DNA of 64,000 bases from Sitta carolinensis (Eukaryota > Chordata > Aves > Passeriformes > Sittidae), in the NCBI GenBank assembly GCA_032173965.1, contig CM063288.1, positions 27,126,001 through 27,190,000 of the forward strand, written 5' to 3'. Below, piece by piece: positions 1-26,200 of the stretch (its first letter is position 1; every line of letters begins with the position of its first letter). A program made the translations under genes and the position numbers. The notes under the pieces were generated by a model. That model made no database searches. It saw only the letters and a list, made by a program, of their open reading frames with translations, and was not told where the DNA came from.

Positions 1-627
1 CTGAGCTACCTTGGACTAAACTTTTACATAAACTGGAATGACTGTAGCTTATTGTTTGAAAAATTGCTGTACAAAGTGCAAAGGCGGGACTTTAGACTCC
101 TTTTTGGTGTAGTCTTATGTAATTGCTCCTAGTATATTTTCTTTTAAAACTGCAGGGTTTGCTTATGTAGTAGCCTAACAACTACAAAATCTGAGCAGTT
201 TGAAAGCCTTTGAAGAAAACATTGTGTGTGTTTCCTCCTGAGGAAATTTTGCCAGTCCCCTTGATTTCACCTTTTCTCTGTGCTGCATTTATTATGAAAT
301 ACTACCCATTGTCAGTAAGTGACTCATCAGCCCTTCTGTGTTAGTATCTTTAGTCTCGCTCATCAAGAAGCCAGTGCTGGGGTTTTTTGAAGTATTGCAC
401 ACTAATTTAATTCTACTGAACAGTTTGTGATAGAGGTCTTTCCCCACTTATTAAATATATATATTGATATTGTTGGTATTCTGCAAATGCACAAAGTTCT
501 TGGGATGGTAGTAGTCTTACCAGATCACTTTGTTTAACAAGTAATTAACAAGTAAACAAGATTATTTGTTAAATTCCTTCTAAGAGCTGAAAGTTATTCC
601 AGTTCCTATCTCCTTACTTCTGTTTGA

Positions 628-15011
<14,384 letters not shown>

Positions 15012-18000
15012 CTTTGACTCCCTTCCTTAGTATTCCCTCTTCCCCCTTAATCCGTGGCAAGTTCATCCTTAGGCAAAACATGAACCGTCATCCCACAGTG
15101 TGAAAATACTGACTGTTGTGATCTCGTCTGATTTGGTTTAGCTATCATACTGTATTACTGAAACAGCAATAATTCTCCCCTCACCTTCATCCTCCTTCCC
15201 CCTTGTAAACATGGTTGTGAAGCAGTATATAATGTACTGTATGCCTTTTTCCATGCCTTCCTTTCTCCTTGGGTGATGTGCAATCCATCGTAGGCTGATC
15301 AGTCCCATTTCAACACTGTGAGACTGGAGACACCGGCGGAAATGGTGAATGTGATCCCTATGAGATGATGCTTTGGCTTTGTTAAGAATAGAAACGGGTT
15401 TGTTTTCTTGGTCTACAGTACTGCAAAGACTACTGGATCCTGACTTGTCTTTCTCAGAACCAGGAGTGCCTCAGAGATTCTAGTGTGACTTTGGACCTCT
15501 CTGAGTCTGTGCAATCAATTCTGGGGAGGGGATTGTCATTGCTGCTCCTGGCTGCCTACAGCACTTTTTTCATTAAAATGAGGGTAGTTTTTTCTTGACT
15601 GCCCCCAGTCTCTCATCCCAGAAGCTTTTGATGTTCAGCAACTGAGACGTGCATATTAAGAAGCTGTTTTCCCTCGGAGAGAGGATTCTAGGTTGATAAT
15701 GTAGGTTACAATGCACTTCTAATGGCGTTGTAGCCATTTGTAATGTTACATGTCTTCCCTCCAGGACACAGGGTCATTCTGCATTTAGGCTAAAAGTTAG
15801 ACACCACCATGCTGTTAAAGCAATTTGGTTTTTAAGTGGGAAGGAAACGCTACTTCCCCAGGATACAATGGCTAGCTCTGCTTCCTTTTTGTTGTTGCTG
15901 TTGTTGTGAGGTGCTGACCAACAAATTGAAAGGTGTATTCGGGTAAAGAGTATTTCTCAGGCTGCTGTCTTTTGTATCATGGCTGTTGGGACACCCCCCC
16001 CCCTTTCAGCTGCTTTCTCAATGTCCCTGAATTCAATGATGGAGTCATTTGAGGAATCCTGCAGTCCAGACAGACCATACTCTCAAGGAGCTGTCTCAGG
16101 GATAGAGACAATAGTTTGCTAGAAACACTGAAGCTTCAGTGTGAAATACTTTTCTAGCAATGCCATTTGTGCAAAGGGGTACTGACAGTCCTTTTTTTTC
16201 TCCCCAGAAGGATCACACTTTATTGCCTTGGTATATATAATCTTTTGAGGTTTTTTAACTCTTGTTTTTCTGGATTGGCCCTACTCTAGAGAATGCAGAA
16301 CTTGTGCCATTGAGCCAAGCCTCGAATGTATACGACTAATGGCTGGGCACTGGCTGGTACTTTTGTTAGAGGACACTGCTTAGAAGCACATTTCTGGTTA
16401 GACTAGAGAATGTTTGGCCATTCTCTCTCCATCTCTCTGTATCTCTTTCTAGATTGATAGAAAAGGAGAAGGTTCACCCTCTCTGCTTAAGTCCTGTATG
16501 ATATCCTGGACGTTTACAAACTGTAAACCTTCAGGAAAGAGTTACGATTTTTACGTGGGCACTTTGGTTTCGCTGACACTGTGAAGGATAAATGTAAGCA
16601 GTTAGAAACAGCAGGTTCTCTGAATGATGCTCTTTAAGATATTCGGAACAATGAATGACATGGTGTGGTATTGCTGATAGTTGATTTTGGTGAGGATTTT
16701 TTTTTTTTTTTAAGCTTTATTTCAATTAGATTTTTTTTCCAAATTTGCATTAAGATTCATTAAAATATTTGAAGGTTTTTTTGTGATTTGATGAGTCACT
16801 TTGGTAGCCTAGTCTTCATATCATACATTCATAATGTGAATTTAGTGGCATCTGATAAATGAATAGTAGAAATTCAGGTAAAGAGTAAATAGACTCATCA
16901 GAAGGAAACCCTTTTTTTAGATAGTTTCTAAATGGAAATTAATTCTTAAGGATTTAATTTTTATCTGTTATACACAGATGGAACTAAGGCAAAGCTGAGA
17001 TGAAGCTACACAGCTTATACTTCTGTGAAAATGTCAAAAGCTGTATATGGTTAAACTCTTCATAAAATAAAATTTTTCTAGTGGAGAAAATTGGTAAGTC
17101 ATGACTGGAAGTACCAAGTTTATATTTGGTAGAGACTATCAAAAAGGAAATTTGCTTAAATATTTGGGAAAGAAAAAGGTCAAGGGTGTGTCAGCGTATT
17201 TTCTAAGAATGGCTTAATTTTAGTGTTTTGAAAAGTAAAGTTATTTAGCGAGGTTCTCTACTTTCTATGTTTGCCATTAGATGTGTTCCTCCAGCAGAAG
17301 TTTTGGGACACTTAAATTGGCATGAGGTCAAATTTTACAACCTTTTTTTAAAAGCTGGTTTTCTGTGGGGTGTCCCACACTGTGGAAACTTTCAGGAAAG
17401 TGAGACAGCTTTAGTGGCTTCAGAGAGGGAAGTCAAATGTACATGTGTAAATTCAAATTGGCAAAAGCCTCAGTCAAACTACCTTTTAAAATATTTTTAC
17501 ACTTCTCATTTTGATCATGTGCCTTTTGTTATGGTTTCATTCATTGTATTTTGGTTTGTTCTTGTGTATATATACCTGCTCCATATCAGTCTTTTTTAAA
17601 GAGTTCAAATTTATCCCTGTTAAAAAAAAAAAAAAGTTTTCTATGTGCTGATATGGTACATCTGTGACTTCTCAAAAATTACCCTTTTAGTGCAGTGTTT
17701 CAGTTGTAGGAGCTTGTTTTGTTGTTTTTCAGCCAAGTACTGTTGAACAGTTACGTTACAAATCAAGTCATCACAGGTATCTAGGAGCCAGCTGTAGTAC
17801 CAGGCTCTGCAGTGCTGTGTATTGTGTTTATCATTGCTGCTTCTAGACGTGTCTCAGACTATGCTAAGGTGTGTCGAGATCGTAGCAAGTCTTCATACGC
17901 TGTGTTCAGTACATTCCAAAGTACTGTGGCAGAAATAAAATTAGAAGTGTCTGGAATATGGGTGGAGGGAATAATCTGCTGGGTTTCTGATAATATATGC

Positions 18001-21000
18001 TAAGTACTAAACAAAGTACAAAACATACTTAAATTTTCTGACACCTGTGACAAATGTTTAGACTTAAATCAAACCTCCTTATCCTAAATTCACTCTGCTG
18101 TCTCTTCTTTTAGAACATTTGGTACTTGAGGCACTAGATTTAGATTTCTACACTGTTTCTGTGCAACTGCAGCATTATAAAAGGACAAGAAGCAGAACAC
18201 TATGATTTTTCCCTTCATATATGTGCATGCATACACATACATGCAGTTCTTGGGTGAGGAAGGTTAGAATCTATATTCTGATGTATATGTATACTTCAGT
18301 AGGGAAAAACGAAATATTCCTTGATACACATCACAATATGCTGCCATTTTGCAACTCTTTTTTTTTTTTTGGACTTTGTAATTTTATGAAAATACAAAAT
18401 ATTGGGATTGTGAACTCTAGCTTGATTATCCTTTTCAGGGATTTATTGTGAGCAGCTTTTTGGTTGAAAGGTGAACCATATTTTCATTCTGCAGAGAGCA
18501 AAGTGATGAAGTAAAAATACCTATCAAAATTAATTTTACAAGATGACCATTTAAATTGCTGTATTGTCCCTTTAGTTTTCATCTGGAAAATTTCATAAAA
18601 TGGATGGTTCTGTATCACTGTCCATTTTAAGTGCAGATTTCTTTGAAGAACCTTTCTGATGTGAGTTGGAAGTTTTTTAACAGCCTACATCATTCTGTAA
18701 TGCTGAACATCATGTTGCAGCCAGTAAGCATTAGATCTAGTATTTGTAGTTTGCAAGTACGTTGGTCTTAAATGCATTTCCAACATACTCCTGCTAGCTT
18801 TAACATAATTAAAGTCATCAAAATAGTGAGGAAAAAAAGATGTTTTCTGACAAAGTATTTATTTGCACTACTTATGAATACTGGAGTTTACTGGGACAGG
18901 GTTTTTTCTCACCATGTGAGGTTTACTTGTGTGTGAGTAGGTACATACATTTGTCACGTGTTGACAATCAATTGCCTCAACTGTGTGTATACTGTATGTA
19001 AATAGAACGTATTTTTCAAGATTAAGGGGGAAACCTCCATCTTTGTGGTGGTAAAGCTATTCTGCAGTAAGGTGACCCCAACTCTGCTTTTTGTCTTCAG
19101 ATACTATGTGGTTTGTTTTACTTCTTTAATGAATTTTATTAGTGTTCTTGGAAAATTGTAGCTCCAGGGAAATTTTCCTCAATATTTAATGTATAACATG
19201 TTCAGAGAATTATATTTAAAAAAAAAAATTAATTTTGGAATAGATAATTCTATGCTATGGCTGTATTTTAACCTAAGAGTCTGAACTTGTCCTGTTTCAT
19301 CATGAACCAATAGCTATCTCCTTTAAATGTTCAGTATTTTAACTTTGGTCACAAACCAGACATTTTTGTTTATATTGGCTTACAAATTTAAATTAATTTG
19401 AAGACTAAGAGAGAATCAATAATAACTTTTTGAATAAAATCATAAAATTCAACCTGTGCATATAGGTGCTGTGCTCATAATTCTACAGGAGGTGTGGAAA
19501 ACATAATAGAATATGTTTCAATGAAATGTGTGTACTGCACACAAAACAGAAATTCTTTGATGTAAGTAGATCTGATAATCTTATCCTTAAATTCTCTTAT
19601 TGCCAAAGATATTGCTACCTTGGCATGTTTAATATAACATTAAAGCCATCAGCTAGGTGTCATTGGTAACAAGCATTTATATAATAGGAATAGTTTTCAT
19701 CAGAAGAGTAAATGTGCCTCTTTTCTTTCAGTTTCTTCATTAGGAAAACTGCAGGACTAACGTTGCAAAATATCACTCCTTTTCATGCATGCTAAGCAAA
19801 CAAGCCAGATCCTCTGTACTTGCATCATGTTCTTGATTTATATAATTTTTCGTTATTTTATATTTTCTTCAGTATTTTAAATGCCATTTGTTTCTAGCAT
19901 ATGGGCCTTAATCTCTGAGGTTTTTTGGTTTGTTTTTTTTTTTTTTCCCCTCACTGGCACTTGGATAAACTTTGCTGTTGAAAGCTTTTCTGTAGGCGAT
20001 TCAGGGTAGTAAATCATGACATGGGTGTTGTGTTAGTGAATATATGTATCAGTCTATCAAAATTTCTATGTCATGACCAGCTGAAGAGACAAAATACCTG
20101 CCTGCCTCTTCCACAGTGATGGAAGATGATGGTTAGCTGTGAGCAACTTGATTTATTCCTGAAAACAATAAGTAGATTTTGCAAGACTGATACTTATGAG
20201 GTTTTCCACATAGTCATTATGAGATTTTATTTTAAATAAATCTTGGAACAAGATTTTAAAACAACAGCCAACCATTTTAGATAAGCTTGCCTAGTAAGTT
20301 TGTCAAATGTCAAGGCCTGTGATATTAAAAGTTTAGAAGTAAGCCGTGCAAGTCTTGAGGGTACCTAACAGCTTCAAGAATAGGATTTAGTAAAAATCTG
20401 TCCCATTTTAATCACCTGTATTTGAGATTTGATGGGAAAAAATACAGTTTTTGCTTCCATCCTTTTACTTATTTTTCTCTAGACTATACCACTCCCCGAA
20501 TTTTTTTTTTAACTGTGTTCATCAGATTTTACCAAAGAGAGTATCTGAGGGACCAACTGAATTTAAAATGGGTCCATAAATTATCCCTTCTATCATAAAG
20601 GATTACTGAGGTTTTCCTGTGAGGAGCTGTTGATGGGAACAGATGTATTAAAGCTTTGTGTCTGTACAGTAAAACGTTGCCCTACATTTTAGCTTGTGCC
20701 TGATGAACAGAGTGAAGAGATCAAGTTTTATTGACCAGCTACTTGGTTCTAAGCTCTCAGTGTTTTACAGTCTGTAGGATTTAAGTGGGTTTAGAGAAGA
20801 CTGTCTTTCCATTCTGATACAACTTTTTAATGAGTGATTGTTAATCTATTCAGGAGTCCATATTTAAATTTCTGTAAAATGTGGTTTAGGATTCTCACAG
20901 GTTTTGATTTTAGAGGGTAAAATGGTCAGGGGAGATTACGGTTTAGAAGTATCTGCTGGTAAAGTGTCTCCATGGTGCTTTGTCATGGAAACTTCCGTAC

Positions 21001-21305
21001 AAATCAGTAGTGAATCCTATGTGTTTGAATCCTCATCCTCCCCAGAACTGATCACAAAACAGAAAAAGTAGAGCAACCTTTTACCTTTAGTTCTAAAACA
21101 AGTTCTTGGGAGTAACAAAAATACTGGCTATTGACACTGTTCTTTCTGTTCAGACAGTTACTGTTGTGCTAGAATTTCATGTTATTAGTTTATGAAAAAT
21201 GCAAGTAGTAAAAATGTTGTGGCTTCAAGTATACAGTAGATGTGAGTTAACAATCACTCAGGATAAATCAACATGTCAGAGTATTAATAGATTCCTAGTA
21301 CTGGG

Positions 21306-21332
21306 GTGTGTGGTGTGTGTGTGTGTGTGTGT
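21306..21332. repeat. (GT)n microsatellite
   Basis: About 13 GT units with one interruption near the start, inside the presumed HYCC2 3'UTR. Confidence 0.9.
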
Positions 21333-22278
21333 CAATGTTCAATGATTATTTTGAAACAAGACTCCTGTTTTCTTGCACATAGTACATACTTTAGGGGTGG
21401 ATATTACTAGCTGGTTATTTATGGACAAATACCATGATTAAGTAAAACAGAGTCATTTAATACTTTTTTCGTATTGAAGATTCCAGGAAAAAGCTAATAA
21501 AATTTTTTAATAATCAGCTACTCTTAATACATTTTAGATTTACTATGGTAGCTTTTATTTGCTATTTAAAGACCCCCAACAACTATAAATCAATATATAC
21601 CCCATGCTGCATTTTTTTAAATTTGTAAATCCTGTACTCGACAATGAGTTTTTTGATCTGTTTTTGTCCTTGTAAGAATACAGGACTTGCTCTCTGGTTT
21701 ACTAGCAAATAGAAACATTCTGCAAGAATTAAAAGATTATTTTCTTACTTTTTTCGTCATACCAGGTTTGTTTCTCTGAACTAAGGTTTCTGAGGATTTT
21801 TACTACTTTAGCATTCTGTAATCTCATAGAAGGAGCATAAGCAGCACGTAGCCCACTTCTTGTGGACACACAGGCTAGGCAAAAGGACACGGATTAGTGG
21901 TGTGAGCCCCTCTTGAGCAGCATAGGCCTGCTTGCTGGTATGAACCCAGACGTTTGAGATTCGGTACTGGTGAAGGACTAAATCAAACAGGTTTGTAATA
22001 ACCGTGACCTCTGCTGTATGATGTCCTTTAACCTGGGGACCAGGGAAAATCTTCATTCTTAGTCCTGAAGAAGGCACGTATCGAAGATCATGTTATTGGT
22101 GCATGTAAGCCATTATCTTAACTGTCTTACTGAGCTGGTTCATGCTGTTGACTTGTTGAAATGTGAAATGTAGTTACTATTGACTTTGTAAATACCTGCC
22201 AGAGAAGAAATATAATTATTTTAAATCATTGTAAATAGAGATGTATAAAACTCGACACAATCTGCAATGCAGAAAAAA

Positions 22279-22307
22279 ATTATATATATATATATATAAA
22301 TATATAA
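22279..22307. repeat. (TA)n run
   Basis: Short TA-dinucleotide tract with interruptions, just upstream of the distal HYCC2 poly(A) signal. Confidence 0.85.
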
Positions 22308-22315
22308 AGATGTTA

Positions 22316-22321
22316 AATAAA
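22316..22321 (+). terminator. HYCC2: distal HYCC2 poly(A) signal candidate
   Basis: Canonical AATAAA. It is the last one before the GC content rises sharply at the ORC2 promoter, 550 bp upstream of the ORC2 start codon. Two UGUAAAUA motifs lie within 130 bp upstream. Confidence 0.5.
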
Positions 22322-22379
22322 TATCGTGCTGTTTCTGAACAGAAATGAATCCTTTCCTGGTTTTTCGAAGCGTGCTGCA

Positions 22380-23280
22380 GGCTGGTGAGGGTGGCGCGGG
22401 CGGGGCGGGCAGTTCCCGGGGCAGCCGGAGCTCTGAGGGGACAGCTGGCGGAGCCGCGCTCTGCCGCTTCGGCGCTCGCGGCGGCTTCGCGTCGCCATGG
22501 CGACCTCGCGCACGAGCCCGGGGAGGCGCGCGTGCCCGCGGCGGAAGTCCCGCCCCGCGGCCGAGGCGGGCTGGGAGCAGGGCGCGCGTTGGCCGTGCCA
22601 CGGGTCACTCAAGGCGCGGCGCCCGCGTTGGCCGCCTCGGGGCGGGCCGCGGGACGGCCACTGGCTGGCACGTGAGCCCGGTTCCGCCTCCTGCTGCCGC
22701 CGCCGGTGCGGGGAGCGGGCGGGACCCCGGTCCCGCAGGAGCGGCGCCGTGAGGGGTGGGGTGAGGTGAGGGGTGAGGGGGGCCCGGTCCGTGGCCCCCG
22801 GCGGCAGCGCCCCCGGCGGCAGCGCCCCCCGGCGGCGGGGTCGCGCCCACGTGACGGGAGCCGCCATGAACTGGTCTGAGGGGACGCGCAGCGGCCGCCG
22901 CTCCCTGCAGGTGAAGTTCGTGCCCGACGAGGACGTCCTCAGGCACATCGCCGACGACACAGGTACAGCCGGCCCGGGGCACAGCCCGCTGCTCCCAGGG
23001 TGCTGGGAGAAGGGTCCGAGCAGCCGCGGCGGCCCCCGGGAAAGGGGCTCTGTACCGCCCGAGCTGGGTGCTGCAGAGCCTTCCAGAAGGACGAGGCCTC
23101 CGGAGTTGTTCTGCCTCGCTTGACTCCTCCGCGGAGTGTCTCTGTCCCAGCCCGGCGCTGGACAGGCTGCCGGCGGGGCGGGTACGAGCTCTCGGTCCGA
23201 GCTTCCCCCGTAGCAGCGCGTACCGGGTGCCAGGGCAGCGGCGCAGGGAGCCGGGAAAGTCCTCGGGCCTGACGCGGTTA
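22380..23280. promoter_or_regulatory. ORC2: CpG-island promoter of ORC2
   Basis: A dense CpG, high-GC block begins abruptly after the AT-rich HYCC2 3'UTR and covers the ORC2 first exon. It contains two CACGTG E-boxes (22669-22674 and 22848-22853), the second followed by AC and ending 10-20 bp before the start codon. Long open frames on both strands here are GC-composition shadows. Confidence 0.85.
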
Positions 23281-26200
23281 AACGCTCGCACAGTCAAAGC
23301 AGAACGAGGCCCCAGGTGTATGCCATAGGAGGGTTTTGCAGCAGTTTTAAGGTGGGGAACCTCTGTGGAGATGCTTAAAACTTGCCAGTACAAGGCACGA
23401 AGCATCCTATTCAGACTTCACTCCTGGTCCTGCTTTGAGCAGAAGGTCATGCAAACGGTCTCCAGAGGGCTCTCAGCCTAAATTCTCCCATGAGTTTCCT
23501 GACAGCCTACAGGCAATGTATTTTCCAATTGCTCCTCTTCTCTGGGGAAGATAAGAGTAGACAAGTACCATCCCCTTTGCATGCAATTTGATACTGTAAT
23601 GTGCGAGCTACTGTCATTTCTCCCATATCTCTCTGTGGAGCTGGTGTTCGCTTACTTTCCCTCATGGACTGCAGGAGCCAGCATTTGTGGTGAAGGAGGG
23701 ATGAATGACTATAGGGTCAGCTACTCACCAGCTGTTCTTTTAGCAGGACATCTCAGCGTTGAATTTGTTTAGTAATTTGCATAAAAGCAACACGGTCGCA
23801 AAGTCGGGTCTTTCAGCTGCGTACTACTGCAATAGAAATAATGAAATAGCAGGAGGTTAAAGCATTTATTGCAATCCTAGGAATTAAAGTGCGGAAGGAC
23901 AAGGCTCAGCTGAATGTCAGTGTGAAGAGATTTGTGAAGAAGCTTGAGAATGTTTCTGATAATGAAGCTCAGGAGATCCTGGAAGAGAAGAACTATGTTG
24001 CTGCTCTTGGAATATGTGCCCAAGGTACTAGCAGGGAAAAACCTAATACAGCTCTGACTTCCGGAGATTCTTGCAGTATTAGGGTTGTACAGTGTTGGTG
24101 AAATTGCTTTTGAGGGCTCAATCTGCTCTGTCTATGCTTGTGGTAACAGGTAGAAGAGAAGATTATGATTCTAGGATTTTATTATTATATTTGTTTTGTA
24201 ACACCTGTAGTATAAAGCCAGATAGTGAAATGTTGCTTTCCTTCTTTCTTGGGTTGGGAATATTATCAGTGCTTCTAAAATAGCTGCAAGTAACATGTCT
24301 TTTCACAGATCCAATGGGAAGTGGCTCAAATGTAAGTGGTGGTGAAGTTTACTCATTCCAAACTCCCAAACGCTCCAATAAAATGGCAGAGCTGGGTACG
24401 TCTTGCTCTTTTTTTCTCTTCAGACTTAGGAGAAGCAAGCAGAAAGTGGCAGTTCCAGAAATGGTGGACTGTTTTGGTTCAAATAAGGTGCTTGAGCTGG
24501 GTTGTCACTCACTTGAAGAATCTTTGTATGTTCAGCACCATCTGAACTTCAGTAGTGTTTATTTGTCACCACTGATGATACATCCTACAAAGAATGATCT
24601 GAGGGAGAGGAATCATCCTACTGTATCACTGTACAGAAACTGGTTTTGGTGCCTCTTAGTTTCTGCTGTGTCTTGGGAAGTTGTTTCTTATCTTAGACCT
24701 CCTTCTCAGCAGGGTGAATTTCACTGGTGCTCCCTCTGGAGCTATGACTCAATTTGAAAACTGAGGGAAGTCATACTATGACAGTCTGTTAGTCCCAGTG
24801 TTGTTACATGGAATAGGCTGTTGTTCATACAGTGGGAGGGACTGTTAGCAGGATATTTCAGATTCACATTGGTCATTCAACTTTAGTTTGTACTGATAAG
24901 GAGTAGACGCAGGTAAATAGCTCCTCGTAGGGAACTGATGTGCTTGCTGTGTCTGATGTTCTGTTATGTCCACCTGAGCAGTCTTAAAGGACGAAGCGAG
25001 CCTGACCAAACCTTGCTCTAATTCAAAGACATGTGGTCTCCCAAGGGAGCAAAACATGCTCTGCCATTGCATTGGCCATTCCATTTGTAAAATTAATTAA
25101 TTGATGAGTTCAGCCTTTGAAGATCTTTGCTGAGGAATACAGCTACCTCTAGGGTTAGAAAAATCCAGAAGTATTTGGTTCCTGAAATATCTAGGGAAAT
25201 TAATATGAAGAGAACATTTCAGGTGTATGGCTCCATTTCTGACCTGCCAGAGGTGGAAGTTTTGTTCCTGACATGTCTTTCCTTCCCTTCCCCCTGTTTC
25301 CTACAGCTTCTGAATTAGCCCAGACACCAGAAAAGAATGTGGCACCTGATAACTCCAAGTGCCTTGAGAAGATGGCCAAAACCCCTCAAAGCAGTAAGTC
25401 CTGTGATGGTTTGGGGAACTGAAGCTGAGTGAATGGGGGTTATGTTTCTCTTTAGGTGGTGGAGTGGATGCTTGAGTTCCAGCTTCTGTCTTGCTTAAGT
25501 ATTTTAGTGAGGTTAACACCATGGGCTGAACTGTTTGATGTGCATGGCCTGTGCTTCACCTGGGTGTCAGATCTCTTCTTCTGCCCTGCTGCTCTAGTGA
25601 CATTTAACAACTTCCGTTGTTCAGCAGAAGTACTTGCACTTGGGAGAGTTATGAGATGGGCTGTGTGTTAAACACTGATTGGATAGGACTGTGTGGGTGT
25701 TCATGTGTAAATTCGCACTTTGTTATATAATATTTAACACCTAGTGCTGCAGAGAGAACTACAGATGGGAGAAGTCAGTGCAGGTCAACACAGACAAGAG
25801 CATGTGCATTTGTGCTTGGAAATGGAGTCGATGTGCTCAAGGAAAGAACATCAGCTCGTTTTTCAGCCTTCTCCCTCCTGCTGGATTCTCTTCCTCTTCC
25901 TGTCCTCCCAAAGCTGTGACCAAGAATTAAAATCTGCCTTCTGTGGTAATAACATTGACTCTTGTGTGACCTGACACAGGCATGCTGTTGGAGCCACCAC
26001 AAACTCACAGCCAGAATGCAAAGTGTAAATTTATTTCTGTTATCTTTCTGAAGCAACACCTGGGTAGAGGGATGTGAGTGGAGATGCAGGCACCCTTCCA
26101 TGTGGTTCACTGCTAGAACCAGCCTGCTGTTCACACTGGTCTGTCAGCAGTTTTGCCCATTTTTTGTTTATCCCCATGCTGTGATCTTCACTGTGTTCTG

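Larger units (their letters stand above)
15012..22321 (+). other. HYCC2: long HYCC2 3'UTR (inferred)
   Basis: About 7.3 kb of AT-rich sequence follows the HYCC2 stop with no splice-linked coding sequence, up to an AATAAA at 22316-22321 just before the ORC2 CpG island. It holds several Pumilio-type UGUANAUA motifs (17565, 18997, 22187, 22230), a GT microsatellite near 21306 and a TA run near 22279. Internal AATAAA motifs (e.g. around 19434) could give shorter forms. The UTR extent is inferred from the absence of another gene and from the last signal; no transcript data were available. Confidence 0.55.

Noticed and set aside
22605..23405. 266-codon open frame on the minus strand across the ORC2 promoter
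   Set aside because: It overlaps a CpG island with long open frames in several phases on both strands, has no recognisable domain, and runs through the validated ORC2 first exon. It is a composition artefact.
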